From Coenobita brevimanus (Eukaryota > Arthropoda > Malacostraca > Decapoda > Coenobitidae), in NCBI GenBank assembly GCA_032717465.1, contig CM064732.1:23153574-23217573 (forward strand): a stretch of 64,000 nucleotides of DNA. The letters are read 5' to 3'. The translations under genes and the position numbers were made by a program. Under the pieces are notes generated by a model that did not search any database, was not told the origin of the DNA, and worked only from the letters and a program-made list of their open reading frames with translations. Shown here piece after piece: positions 32,290 to 44,515 of this stretch (positions are counted from its first letter, which is position 1; every line of letters starts with the position of its first letter).

Positions 32290-33243
32290 AAGAGAAATGA
32301 AATGAACAGATGGTGAAGTGTTAGTCGAAAAGGGTTAGGTGTTGGAGAGATGCAGAAAACATTTAAAGCAACAGATGAATGCGGCATGCGAAAAGGATAC
32401 TGTGATATCAGATGTGTGGAGGAAGTTAGACCAGAGGGAGGAAAAGTGAGAGTGGGGGTGCATCGCTTTAAGAGAAACACTTCTCAATAGCGATGCTGAT
32501 GAACACGGGAACGCTCAGCGGGAGTGGATAGTGAGAGTGGGAATTTGTTGTTCCAGGGAAGGTGAAGTCGTTATAGGAGCAGAAACACTGCATGCTGTGG
32601 GTGGAGGTTACCTTAGTTACAAGTGTGAATTGCCTGATAAATGGAAAGGAAGAATATGACTGTACCTTCGTATAAAGTAATGGGAGAGAGAAAAGAGACA
32701 GTGAATTCGGACAAGAATATCTGCTTGTTGAGCACGGTGTGAGAGGTGTATGGTTATATAATAAGTAGGTGAAGAAAATTGCGTAAAACTTGATGTGGGA
32801 AGAACTTGGTGAAATCAGGGAGGGATAAATTGAACAGATTTTTAAAATAAGAAGTCTGACGGAGGCGATGTTATGAGAGGATGATAAATTGAATGAACAG
32901 GTAGTACTAGGAGAATATGGGGAAAAGGAAAATCATTCGAAGCTATTTGGAGTGCATGGGTGTGAATAAAGAAATCTTGGAGGGTGGAGGATATGCATTA
33001 TGTGAGAAATTTAGCTTGACTGTTTAATTGCAACCGCGCTGTGCCCTGTCTACACGGGTGTTTAATGTGTATACAGTATGAATGGAGAACTGCAAGAAAT
33101 GAGAGTGATGACAGTTAGCAAGGGAGTAGCATGAAGGAAGTAATGAGTGGGACCTGTCTGTACATTCTGGTTGCAGGTGATATGCTAAGATGTAACATGG
33201 AGTTCAAGTTCTAGAGTTTGGTTTAAAGGAAAATCGTTACTGA

Positions 33244-33279
<36 letters not shown>

Positions 33280-34165
33280 ATTGACAACTGACTGTAGGGA
33301 TGTTCTGAGCGCAAATATTTAATACAGGTACAGACACGAAGTGATCGTTGAGAATGAACGGTACAGGAGTGAAAAAGTGCGGATGCTCAAGTATTTAAGA
33401 AGCGTTGAGAACAAGATCGGTAGCATGGAGGACAAAATGAATTAAAGGATGATTCAAGGAATGAAGGTGTAGAGATGAATAGGAAAGACAAAAAAAGAGA
33501 GGAAAAGAAAAAGGAAAACTGTTATGAAAGCATGGGAATAAAGAAAGCTTGGCATAAAGGTATGTTCGTTCAATACTAGAGTACAGTGGTGAGGCGAGAA
33601 AGGTGCTTGAAAAACAAAAATCAAGAGATAATGCTAAAGCAATATGGTAAGCCGCACAAGTGCCTGTGTATTGACATGAAGGGTATATGTATTTCTATCA
33701 GTCCATAACAGGCCCATTGCTCGTCCGAACCTTCTTGATAGGAAAGTGATAGTCAAAACTAGCGTTTCACCACGCTGATGAAGGTGTGTCCCGAGAGAGA
33801 GTGCTACATATATTTGTCTAAATCTTTAAAGACTATGTTAGTATGTGCTATACTTTTTATATGCCGTCAGAAACCGACAGGGTGTGAACATTTAGCAAGC
33901 ATATGAAAAAATCATACTACAATCACCCCCTTTAAATGTGGCCTGCATCACCGTTTGGATTAGAACCTTAGAATCTTGGCACAAGCATCGGGAAAATATG
34001 TTACAGGTCTAGCTACCGCTGGACAAATAAATGGATCTGTGAATAAGGTAGCGCAGAGGAAGAGCTTGAGGAAAAGTCTGAGGTGGTTCGGTCCTATGGG
34101 GCGAACTGAGAGTGAGCGGATGGCTAGGGACATTGAGTCAGGTAGGATAATGAACGTATGAGAGA
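32290..34165 (+). mobile_element. Very old RTE-like LINE remnant
   Basis: Plus strand; no long frame remains but the order of LINE motifs is legible. Near 33360-33430 one reads R-M-L-K-Y-L-R-S-V-E-N-K-I-G-S-M-E-D (the F-K-Y-L-G-S block), near 33570-33640 a Y-x-S-T-V and E-K-Q-K-S-R block, and at 34070-34130 L-R-W-F-G-P-M-G-R-T-E-S-E-R-M-A-R, the L-R-W-F-G-H-M-E-R-M signature. The internal poly(A) at 33249-33278 is probably an insertion or expansion. The N-terminal limit is a guess. Confidence 0.6.
33976..34161 (+). pseudogene. LINE C-terminal signature fragment
   Basis: A 61-residue frame containing S-V-N-K-V-A-Q-R-K-S-L-R-K-S-L-R-W-F-G-P-M-G-R-T-E-S-E-R-M-A-R-D. The L-R-W-F-G block is shared with the C-termini of LINE copies A, B, E and F. 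This fixes the plus orientation of the old LINE. The expected G-H of the block reads G-P here. Confidence 0.65.
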
Positions 34166-34194
34166 TCAAGATCGAAGTGTGATATTATATAAGG

Positions 34195-34197
<3 letters not shown>

Positions 34198-34240
<43 letters not shown>
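34198..34240. repeat. (GT)n microsatellite
   Basis: GT run ending in a short TA stretch. Confidence 0.95.
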
Positions 34241-34244
<4 letters not shown>

Positions 34245-34515
34245 CATAAATTTGTCCACACGGCAAATCTAGAAATCATTTATGTCTAATTATTTGATTC
34301 TACTCTTCCTGTGAAATTTCCTTTCAATAATTCACATCATGTAAGGTGCTTCTTCTCACTGTATGCTTGTTCGGCATATAGTGGCAGGTTCTAGACAGTA
34401 GAACCTATTCATACCAACAATTCCGTGACGAACTATTAGCATACGGATTAACTTTAAGGCCGAACTTCCTCATTCGCACCCAAAGATTTATACGTGCCTA
34501 GACTGTAAAAATGCG

Positions 34516-34516
<1 letters not shown>

Positions 34517-34571
<55 letters not shown>

Positions 34572-34580
34572 TCTCTCTCA
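34517..34580. repeat. (CT)n microsatellite
   Basis: CT run with one interruption near 34567. Confidence 0.95.
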
Positions 34581-34967
34581 TTTAGTTGCTTCCACGTTCA
34601 CGATTCCTAAACCCACATTATTTCTCCTTCACTTACCAGTTCACTCCCACCACCCTCTCCCCTAGTCCCTTTACAGGCCCCTCTCCGCCACGAGTCACGA
34701 GCTCACACTTTCCTCAATCCCTCCTTCATCCCTTCTCTTCCTCACCAGCACTACCCCCTTCCCTCCCCTCCCTCCCCTCTCCCTCCCATCACCCCCTTCC
34801 TTCTCCCACTCTCACCCTCCCTTTCTCTCCCCTAGCCCACTCTCTCCTTCTCTTCCTCTCCCCTCCGTCCACCTCGCCCTCACCCTCCCCCCCTCTTTTT
34901 TGCCAAGCGATATTGTGCGGGTCTGCGTATTTTCCCAGTAAAATAGAAGGGGTGAGAGGGCTGGCCA
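34581..34967. other. C-rich low-complexity DNA
   Basis: Very C/T-rich; the 198-residue plus-strand frame through it is compositional (Pro/Ser/Leu-rich) and runs straight into microsatellites, so it is not called a gene. Confidence 0.5.
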
Positions 34968-35182
<215 letters not shown>

Positions 35183-35380
35183 ACTAATTGGGGTATAGGG
35201 AGAGAGATGGGAGGTAAAAATTAGGTCTAGTGGAGGACCATATTGTATAGGAGAGGAAAAGAGAGGGAGAAGGATAAATTGATAGAGGGGGAGAGAAGAG
35301 GGAGACTAAGGAAAGAGTGTAAGTGATAGGGTGGAAGAGAGAAAGTCTGAATATGAGAAAGTGTGGAAGAGCGAGCGAGC

Positions 35381-35477
<97 letters not shown>

Positions 35478-35881
35478 TAATAACAGCAAAGCAGAAAGGT
35501 TCTAGGAAGCATACTTGTCCTCTCAGAAACTGAAAAGAGTAAACATTTGGGAGCCTGAGCAATAAAGTAATAATAAAGAGGGAAACCAAGCTAATGAGAA
35601 CAGGAAAGCGAAAAAGGGAAGAGGAAGGAAAGAGGTGATAATAAGCGTAAGTGGCGAGAATCAGCGCAAATTGAAGAGGGGGAAAAAGGATGGAGACGAA
35701 GAGGAAGGGAGGAAAGGAAAGATGACGGTGAAGATAAAGTGAAGGAACAATAAATAAAAACAGAGAAGAAAGTAAAATAGGAGGCAGTTGAAAAGACAAA
35801 GTGGAAGTGATAGAAGATGAGAAGGGAAATAAAATAATAAAGGATGAGGTGGAGAAAAGCGAAAATTTTTACAAGAAGGAA

Positions 35882-35927
<46 letters not shown>

Positions 35928-36673
35928 GTAAACAATGAAAACGGCAAAGAAGAAAGATTCGAAGGATATGTAAGACCTTTTAGATACTGAAGAGAGTAGT
36001 AATTAGAGACTGAATTATAAAAATAACAGTAAAGAGAAATAGTAAGCTAATTAGAACATGAATGCAGCGAAGAGGGAGGAAAGAGGAGATAATAAGTCTA
36101 AGTGGCGAGAATTAGCGTAAATTAAGACGGGAACAAGATTAATGAGATAAAGAAGAAGGGAAGAGAGAGAGTGAGGATGCCATTGAGAATATCGAAAACA
36201 GAGGAAGGTGAAGTAAAGGAACAATAATTATAGGAAGGATCATAAGGAAAAACCGGTGAAAGGACAAAATGAAAACAAAGAATAAAAGAGAAGTGGTGCA
36301 CGATGAGAAGGGAGAGAAGGGATGAACAATGAATTGGACAAAAGAGAAAAATGGCAGATGAACGAAAGATGATAAGTGTAAGGGTCGAGAATGAACGTAA
36401 GCAAAGAGGAACAATGAAAAAAAAATGAAATGAGAGGAAAGGAAAGGAGGGAAAAAGAAAGAAAAAAGTAAGTAAAGAAATGCGAAAATGAAAAAAGGGC
36501 GATACTGAGTATGAATGACGGTACTGAAACTAAACTGGAGAGAAAGTGAAGAGATTCAAATTTTAGAGAGGATATGAGGAAGGATCTAGTAACAAAAAAA
36601 AAAAAAGAAGAGGAAGGAAAAGGGTAATAATAGGGGAAAGCGACGAGAATGAACGTAAATTGAAGAGGCAAAG

Positions 36674-36727
<54 letters not shown>

Positions 36728-38462
36728 CAGACAGACAGACAGACAGACAGAGGAGAATTCGTTGGGAAAGAACGATAAAAGGAAGGGGAAGTAAAAACAG
36801 GGTAATAAAATTTTTATAAGTGACAAAATGGCAACCAGTTCAAGAAAGCTAAAATGTAGGAAAAAGCTAAAAGAATGGGAAAGAAAGGGGAGAGGAAAGA
36901 CTCAGTGAATGACGGCGAAATTGATGAATAAAAATGTGATAGTACTGTTAAGTGACGAGAATGAGTGCAGTCGGGGAAAAAAAAAAAAAGATCAGGGTAA
37001 ATACACGAGGAAAGGATAGGGGTTAGCTTGACTAACGAAAACGAACAAGTACAAAAGTAATAGATGCGGGAGCTTCAGGGCTATTTGGTCAATGCCCGTG
37101 ATGTGATGTGTTGGAGAGTGATTTTGTCTGGTGTGCCATGGTGTGGTGTGGTGGGGTGAGGCTCCGGTAAAGCTGCCAAAATCCTCGGAAAAGAAGCGCA
37201 ACGATTCCGAAGAACGTTATTTACAGACAGAGACGGAGCCGATCTTGGAGATCTTCGACTAAAGAGAAGAGAAAGAAAGAACGAAGATCTGAAGAAAGGA
37301 AGAGGTGACTAATCGAAGTCAATACTATGAGAAAAAATATACAAAAGAACCATAACAGACGAGATGAAGGAAGAAAAGTGAGTGTGCAAATTCAAGGAAG
37401 GAAACGGAAAGGGGAAGCGGAAGGAATTAGCCAATATGCGACTGTGGGTAAATTAGAAAGAGGAAATGGAAGGATGTAATGAAAGGGAAGAAGAGAAGAG
37501 ACAGAGGAAAGGAAGTATTCAGTGAAATAAAACAAATAAAGGAACAGAAAGAATTAGTCATGATAATAATGATAAATGGCGCGATTAGAGCCATATGCCA
37601 AGAAAGTAGCAGGTATACCAGGGAAAAAAGATGGGATAAAGTAAATAATAAAGAAATATTACGTGGATGGAAAACAAAGTGGAAGGAATAATGGGATGTT
37701 AGGATTAAGTGGCAAGATTATACGTAAATGAAAGGAAACAGTGAAAATAGGAGGAGTAGACAAAGGAAAAAAAGGAGGAAAATATTCAATGGAAGGAACG
37801 AAAACAGAAATAAGAAACAAAATTTGACGAAAATTATTATAAATGAGAGAGGGAGAGGGCAGAACAAAGGATTAGCATACCATGAACAAAAATGAAAATA
37901 AAAAGAAAGATTCCGTTAACGAAAAGAAAAAGATAAAAAGGAAAAGGAGGACGATAAAACGCCTAAGTGATGGAATGAAACGGGAATTAAAGAGAAAAGG
38001 TAATAGTAAAGAAAATGGGAAGAGGGGAAACAAATTAATGAAAGAAAGAAAATATTTAGCATTGGAAAATGAAAATATAATATAGACCATAAAAGAGAAA
38101 GCAACCAATATCAACGTACAATGAAAGACACATGGGGAAAAGGGATAAAAAGTGAGAGACAAAGGAAGGAAAGAGAGAGGAGTGCAGTATTTATTGAAAG
38201 TTAACAAAGGGAAGCAGGCGATAAAAAGGATATGTGACGAAAAGGACAAAAAATAGGAAAGGGAAGATGCAGGAAAGGATAAGAGAGAATGAGAGGAAGG
38301 CAAGAGCAAAGAAGAAAAGAATCAATGAAGGTTGTCAAGGGGTGAGGAGGAGGGGGGAGATGGAATGATTGATAGGAGGAAGGAAGAGAGAGGGGAGGGA
38401 GAAGAGGAAGATGGATTGGAGAGAGAGAGAGGGGGGAGAGGATTTGGATATTAGCATAAATA
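35183..38462. repeat. Purine-rich tract with diverged tandem units
   Basis: About 3.3 kb with strong A/G bias on the plus strand. (GA)n blocks lie at 35386-35474, 35886-35923 and 36674-36708, the last followed by (CAGA)n. A longer unit recurs: 'taagtggcgagaat' at about 35648 and 36104, 'gggtcgagaatgaacgtaa' near 36381 and 'gcgacgagaatgaacgtaaa' near 36640, with a weaker 'aagtgacgagaatgag' near 36953. 35471-35900 and 35925-36355 align as one duplication. The long minus-strand frames (Ser/Leu/Phe-rich) are compositional. Confidence 0.7.
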
Positions 38463-38560
38463 AAAAATGAATATAAGAGAAAAGATAAAATTAAACAACT
38501 ATCACTACAGAAAACAACTCAATCACACCAGGAAGAATATATATATCGAAGGATTGAATG

Positions 38561-38562
<2 letters not shown>

Positions 38563-38616
<54 letters not shown>
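38563..38616. repeat. (CA)n microsatellite
   Basis: CA run of about 27 units. Confidence 0.96.
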
Positions 38617-38618
<2 letters not shown>

Positions 38619-38804
38619 GAACTGGAAGAACACGGACAAGAAGTGGAGAATATCCAAGCCCTACGAAAACCGAGAGAGAAAGAGAGTCGTCGCTGGCTGG
38701 ATGATGGTCAAAGTAAGAACCTTTCTATTTACAGTAGCGTTGCGTTTATGTTATGGTGTCGTCATGGCCATACCAGTTCCATAACACTCTCTCTCTATAT
38801 ATAT

Positions 38805-39190
38805 CTCATCTCATCTCATCAGCCGTTTGAGTGTCCCCTGCAGGACCGGCCTATCCCGACCGAAGTGGGGACGATATAGCCAATGTATCTCGACCAAGTG
38901 GCTTAGACTGTCTAGTAGAGATTGTATGTAGGGTAAGAAGTGCTTGTAAGTGTAATTGTAGTATTAGAGTGGTTTTGGATGTGTGTAGTATGAGAACCAA
39001 GTGTAATCGGCCCGCGCAAGCCGACTGGGTGCAAGAATGCTTTCTAGAACGTGACACTGGTTCAACCTCAGCACCCCTTATGTCCGCCAATGCAGTACGT
39101 GGCCAGACGAACGCTCCCAAAGTTTATTACCCTGGCGGGGAGCTAATCCTCCTTCTTCAGTGTACAAAAACGCACACTCTACCACAAAGG

Positions 39191-39193
<3 letters not shown>
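38805..39193 (-). mobile_element. tRNA-derived SINE, family T, copy 2
   Basis: Minus-strand copy of the family T SINE. The 3' end (left) has 'catctcatctcatcagccg'; the head (right) ends in 'accacaaaggcttc' next to (CT)n. The B-box region has decayed ('ggattagctcc'). The body matches copies 1, 3 and 4 closely. Confidence 0.85.
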
Positions 39194-39268
<75 letters not shown>

Positions 39269-39277
39269 ACACAATCA

Positions 39278-39326
<49 letters not shown>
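39190..39326. repeat. (CT)n and (TA)n between two SINE copies
   Basis: (CT)n to 39267 then (TA)n at 39278-39326, followed by (TATG) units and the next SINE. Confidence 0.95.
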
Positions 39327-39327
<1 letters not shown>

Positions 39328-39347
39328 TGTATGTATGTATGTACAAT

Positions 39348-39736
39348 CATCTCATTTCATCAGCCGTTTGAGTGTCCCCTGCAGGACCGGCCTATCCCGA
39401 CCGAAGTCGGGACGATACAGCCAATGTATCTCTACCAAGTGGCTAAGGCTGTCTGGTAGAGATTGTATGTAGGGCGAGAAGTGCTTGTAAGTGTAATTGT
39501 AGTGTTGGAGTGGCTTTGGATGTGTGTGTAGTCTGTGAACCAAGTGTAATCGGCCCACAAGCCGACTGGGTGCAAACATGCTTTATAGTATGCGACACTG
39601 GTTCAGCCACAGCACCCCTTATGTTCGCCAAGCAGTACGTGGCCAGAAGAACGCTCCCAAAGTTTATTACCCTGGCGGAGCGCGAACCCTCGTTCTTCAG
39701 TGTACGAAAACGCACACATTACCACTGTACCACAGA

Positions 39737-39740
<4 letters not shown>
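39348..39740 (-). mobile_element. tRNA-derived SINE, family T, copy 3
   Basis: Minus-strand copy in the same orientation as copy 2 and about 155 bases from it. The head reads (minus strand) 'gcctctgtggtacagtggta' with an intact A-box region, and its B-box region is 'gggttcgcgctcc'. The right end abuts (CT)n at 39741. Confidence 0.87.
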
Positions 39741-39790
<50 letters not shown>

Positions 39791-39830
39791 AAGAGAGAGA
39801 GAGTCAGGTATAGATAAAGATATGTGCATA

Positions 39831-39882
<52 letters not shown>
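39741..39882. repeat. (CT)n and (TA)n after SINE copy 3
   Basis: (CT)n to 39786, a short (GA) stretch, then (TA)n at 39837-39882, the same order as after copy 2. Confidence 0.95.
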
Positions 39883-39886
<4 letters not shown>

Positions 39887-40662
39887 CATTCAGTATACCC
39901 TTCTCCCTTTTTATCCTTTTCATCTGTATAACTTTTATCTGTTTATCTATCGGTTCTTTCTGTTATCCATCCTTATCTCATTTGCTCCTTTCTGCTCATC
40001 ATTTCTACTGCTCCATAACGAATGCCATAACGGTACCTTATTTTACCAAATCGTCACTTCTGTTCAACTTATCGAATTTCCTTCATTTTTTCAACATTTG
40101 TTTGTTTATTTCCTTTTCCTTTCCTCTAATATTCTAATGTTCAGCTCATCTCCATCGTTTCCTTCATTTAATTCTTCCTGTGTCCTTCCTTGTATCGCTT
40201 CTTGCCTCCTTCCTCTGTTCCCTCTATCTTTCAAATCTTCCCCCCCCCCCCACCAAGTCCCCAAACTTCATTTGCTGTCATATCCCTCAGTAAATTGAAC
40301 TCGAATATAAAATATTCTTGTGATAATAAAACCCAACCTGCTATCAACCATGACAGCTTCACTGGCAACTTTGTAGTAGAATTTTTGAAATAGTAATGTC
40401 ACTTCTCGAACCAGAAACATGCAGAACATGATAGCGCGCACATTAATTACAGACCCAGAAATATCCATGACTACCCATTCCTCAGTTTATTTCTAGGTGT
40501 AGACACATTAAAGGTTGATCTGACTACTACGCAAAGAAACGCATTTGCCCCTCATAACCAAGTTTCACTGAATTTCATATAATCGACTTAGTACGCACGC
40601 TGTGGAGGTGCCGTAGGTCCTCCAGTGAAAACAAACCGTTAATCATTACTTCATTGTCACAG

Positions 40663-40728
<66 letters not shown>

Positions 40729-41870
40729 ATCAGCCGAGCAAAGCATAACATCGATTCTCGCTTGGCCAACGCAGATGTAAATACTCAAATAAATGCATTA
40801 TAAATACTTGAAAATCTGTTAAATTGTGTAGATTTGCTTTAAAAAATGTGTGCAAACTTTCAAATTACATTCAGCACTGCCTACTTATTTTTTTGTAATT
40901 TTGCAAATTTGGAGTAGGCTGTTACTGCACTCTACGGAAATGACCACCCATGACAATACATATAAATATTGGGAACTCAAGTTCGTCATAACTCATAATT
41001 AGATATAAATTCATTTCTCTCAGATAGCCTGACAAGAAAATGAAGGGCGTGGCAAACCAGAGTTAAAAAGAAATACAGTAGTTTTAAGGACACTCAAGCA
41101 CAGTCAGCTAATGTACACACTAACATTCATCATATTCTGCCAGTCTGAGTTCAGTTTTTGTCATAATGCAAATAGCACTGAATTATGCTATCCTTCGAAG
41201 TACATTGCTATTAAGCAAATCACTGCTCATCAGAGCAGGTTATGACCAGTAAAGCGCCTTTCTTGGCGAAATAAGAGAGACCATTTAAATTCGATAGCAC
41301 TGAAATGTCGCCTTACACTCTGATGATACCTAGAGTATATTGATGGCTATCTGCCTACCAAGTTTCATGCTTTTATGAAAAAACTCTCTGGCCTGCGGCC
41401 CTCTTTTGAAGATTTTCGACACACTGCACTTGGTGAGCTTCATGTGCCACATGCACCGCCTGGGTATGATGAAACCTGTCAAAAATAAATCTTAAAGAAT
41501 TGGGACATCATATGGTGTAAATCATGCAGTGGTTGCCGAGGTATAAGCTTCTCAAAAGCGTTACGATCGGGCAGGGAGAGTTTGCTCATATGTGAGAAAA
41601 TCCCACTACTTGAGAGACTCGCGAGGGCTTCTTCCTCGCTCGTATAGATCCCGGTCAACAGTAAAAAATCCTCATGAACATTTTGTGGTCTCTTGATACA
41701 GTTTTAGGTGCTGATTCTGAAAATCCCATCCGTTTTTTCCTACCACATATTTTTTTTTTTTGATGATTGATGAACCTTCATGTTGAAACTGTATATAACA
41801 TTATTTACATATATTCCTGAAAACTGCTTATGCCTTTTAGCAGCTGTTGTTGTTTACTGAATCAGTTGAA
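39883..41870. other. No recognisable gene; (CT)n-(CA)n at 40668-40723
   Basis: Pyrimidine-rich to about 40260, then mixed DNA. 40668-40723 is a compound (CT)n-(CA)n microsatellite. 41300-41760 may be the 5' flank of the repeated gene that follows, but no motif is legible. Confidence 0.45.
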
Positions 41871-43523
41871 ATGTCAAGGCAATGCAAAACTAGCCCTGAT
41901 TGTTTCTGCTATGTTTGTGGTTCGTTCATCCCAATGGACAGCTATGCAACATCACGAACGATATCAAAAAGGTCTATCATCTGAATTTCGGCTGTGCTCC
42001 TGCAGATCAAGACAGAAAAAGGGCACTGCGTGTAATATGTACAGCTTGTTCGAATGGACTAAGAGATTGGCTGAATAAGAGAAAAAAGGCAATGACTTTC
42101 ACCGTCCCTAAAATATGGAGCGAGCCGAAAGATCATGCTACAGAGTGTTACTTCTGCAAGGTCAACATAGGCCTATCCGAGTTTTCTGTTAAGAACGAGC
42201 ACAAAATTGCTTACCCCAGTTTGGAATCCACACAGTGATGAAAATCTTCCCATTCCAGTAACACCAGAAGATGGTATTGCCAGTAGCAACAATGAGGATG
42301 AAGATGTAGCCCAAACTGAGTCAGATGAAGCGGCTGAGGATGCAGAGTTTTTGGCTGACAGTGAAGACACACCTGAACAGTTCTCTCAAGGAGAGTTGAA
42401 TGACTTATTTCGAGATTTGGGACTACCGAAGGACAAGACTGAACTTTAGGAATCTCATTTGAAAGAAATGTCTGCACAAGAAAGATGTTCGAGTAACATA
42501 CTTCAGAAAACAAAATGCAGCTCTTTCTTCATATTTTTCTGTTGATGAACCACTATGTTTTTGCAACGACGCTGATGGATTGTTCCGTTGCCTTTCACAG
42601 GAGCATGATCCTTCTCATTGGCGTTTATTTATTGGTTCATTGAAGAAAAGCTTGAAGGCGGTATTGCTGCACAATGGGAATACGAAACCTTCTGTGCCTT
42701 TGAGGCATTCAGTGCACAAGAAAGAGTGCTATGAAAACATTGCGGCCCCTTTAGATGCCATAAGTGGAAGTTGTGTGGAAACTTCAAAGTGATCGATTTG
42801 CTGATGGGACTGCAATCGGGCTTCACAAAACACCGTTGTTTCTTATGCCTCTGGGACAGCCGTGCAACTTCCAAGCATTACATGCAGTCGACATGGCCAC
42901 CTAGACAAACATATGAGAAAGGAAATTCGAACATCATGAATGAGCCTGTGGTTGCTCCAAGAGACAGTCTTCTTCCTCCACTTCATATAAAGCTTGGCTT
43001 AATGAAGCAGTTCATAAAGACACTGGGATAAGGAAACATTGAATCATTCGGATAAGTCGCAAACAAATTCCCAGGCATCACTGAAACTAAGCTGAGAGAA
43101 GGAATATTCATCAACCGACAGATAAAGGAACTTCTGAGAGACCACAACTTCAGCACATATCTGGCCGATGTGGAACTGGCTGCCTGGACCTCCTTCAAGT
43201 GGATATGTGAAAATTTCCTGGGAAACAAGAGGTCACTGGATTATGAAGATGGTGTTGAGTGACTTCTTAATTCATTTGTTGCCATGGGGTGTCGGATGTG
43301 ACTGAAAGTTCATTTTCTCCATTCGCACCTTGAAGTTCTCGAACAGAACCTGGTGGTTGTCTCTGACGAACAGGGAGAACGTTTCCATCAAGATATCAGT
43401 GCAATGGAGCATCGCTATCAAGGTTTCTGGAATGAAAGTATGCTCGCGGATTACTGCTCGATGCTATACAGGGACGAGCCTGGAAAGCAGCATCGAAGGA
43501 AGTCTAAAGCTCAACGATTTTGA
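41871..43523 (+). pseudogene. Broken copy of a multi-copy arthropod protein family of unknown function
   Basis: A start at 41871 gives M-S-R-Q-C-K-T-S-P-D-C-F-C-Y-V-C-G, and then the reading continues through several shifts: 41900-42238 (C-T-A-C and C-Y-F-C pairs suggesting zinc binding), 42207-42449 (acidic linker, then L-N-D-L-F-R-D-L-G-L), about 42484-42740 (H-W-R-L-F-I-G-S-L-K, S-L-K-A-V-L-L-H-N-G-N), 42771-43031 (G-N-F-K-V-I-D-L-L-M-G-L-Q-S-G and F-L-C-L-W-D), and to 43523 (V-H-F-L-H-S-H-L and G-E-R-F-H-Q-D-I). The C-terminal H-x-x-H and G-E-R-F-H-x-D blocks are well kept. From memory this family occurs in many near-identical copies in arthropod genomes and may be transposon-derived; I know no function. 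At least four shifts and stops. Confidence 0.65.
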
Positions 43524-44058
43524 GTAGTCTGACCTTCGCAAAACTGCACTGAAACTCACAACTCACTCTCTGTTATACGTTTCGCAGGAGTTTCCTATTT
43601 TGTCATCTCAGTTTGGATGAAAATACAATGTGTATGTGGACTGCTTGGAGACACTGAATTTATGCGAGAAATCGACATAGTTTAAAAACTTTGCAACCAC
43701 AAATAAACTGAGAAAAACTTCGTTTTCATAAGTAAGCATATGCGTCCAGCGGTAGAATTCATCCAAAATGATAAATGATAATTTCCATAAAACTGTGACG
43801 TGCTACGCTAAATTGGACTGCATATTCGTGATCGTCGTCAAAAATAGGTCTAGAAATGTTATATTTTATACCTGATGAGAGAAATGAGTTTGATTATGTA
43901 GACCTGTTATACTGTATATAATCAAGCAATAGATGTCCTTGTACCCACATGAAATTTTTAAAATAAGTTTAGATATTTGTGCAAATTCTTCCTTGCAATA
44001 TGATTTATCTTCGAGATTTTGATAAAATATTCCCTTGTTTCTTATCCCAAAGACTTTG
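43524..44058. other. 3' flank of the broken family copy, non-coding
   Basis: AT-rich; no gene seen. It may be part of the same repeat unit. Confidence 0.4.
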
Positions 44059-44145
44059 CATTAGATATGTCATTATCAGCATTATCATCAGCAGCATCAG
44101 CAGCAGCAATAGCAGCAGCATCATGAGCATCATCATCATGACATC
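44059..44145. repeat. (CAT)n/(CAG)n degenerate trinucleotide tract
   Basis: Mixed CAT and CAG units leading into the tail of the next SINE. Confidence 0.85.
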
Positions 44146-44515
44146 AATCTATCTATAGCCAAACTTCATAATCCCAAAAGGGTTGTCTCTTTAAGTTAGT
44201 TGCTTTATTAGAAGGGGCACTAATCATCCGCCAACCCACTTGTTGACACATAGGAGGCACGTGTAGGTTGGTTATGTGGTTGCCACAGAGCGTTGTACAT
44301 GGTTCTTTGGCTTATAGGAAACTATAAGGCTTGCCAGTCGATGTAAAGTCACCCGAAAAGGAAAAAATGATAAAAAATGACAGGAATGAAGCGAGAAATA
44401 GGAAGAGAGAAGGGCAGACACAGAGAGAGAATGATGAATTGAAGGCAAAAGTAGCCAGCACTATAGTAACTGACTGGTTGATGATCGCCACCACCTGCCA
44501 CCAGTATCAATCCCA
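44146..44515 (-). mobile_element. SINE related to the 5S SINE, second copy with the alternative head
   Basis: Minus strand. The tail at the left is 'atctatctatagccaaactt', a decayed form of the LINE-type 3' module. The body 'aggggcactaat' and 'cgccaacccacttgttgaca' matches the elements at 10.1 and 21.4 kb. The head (about 44260-44515) aligns with that of the 21.4 kb copy ('gagaaataggaaga', 'ccagcact'), not with 5S. Confidence 0.7.

Noticed and set aside
33772..33800. CTGATGAAGG as a hammerhead core
   Set aside because: No stem II and no GAAA box follow.
35227..36826. Several long minus-strand frames of Ser/Leu/Phe-rich protein
   Set aside because: They are translations of purine-rich plus-strand repeats and lack any domain.
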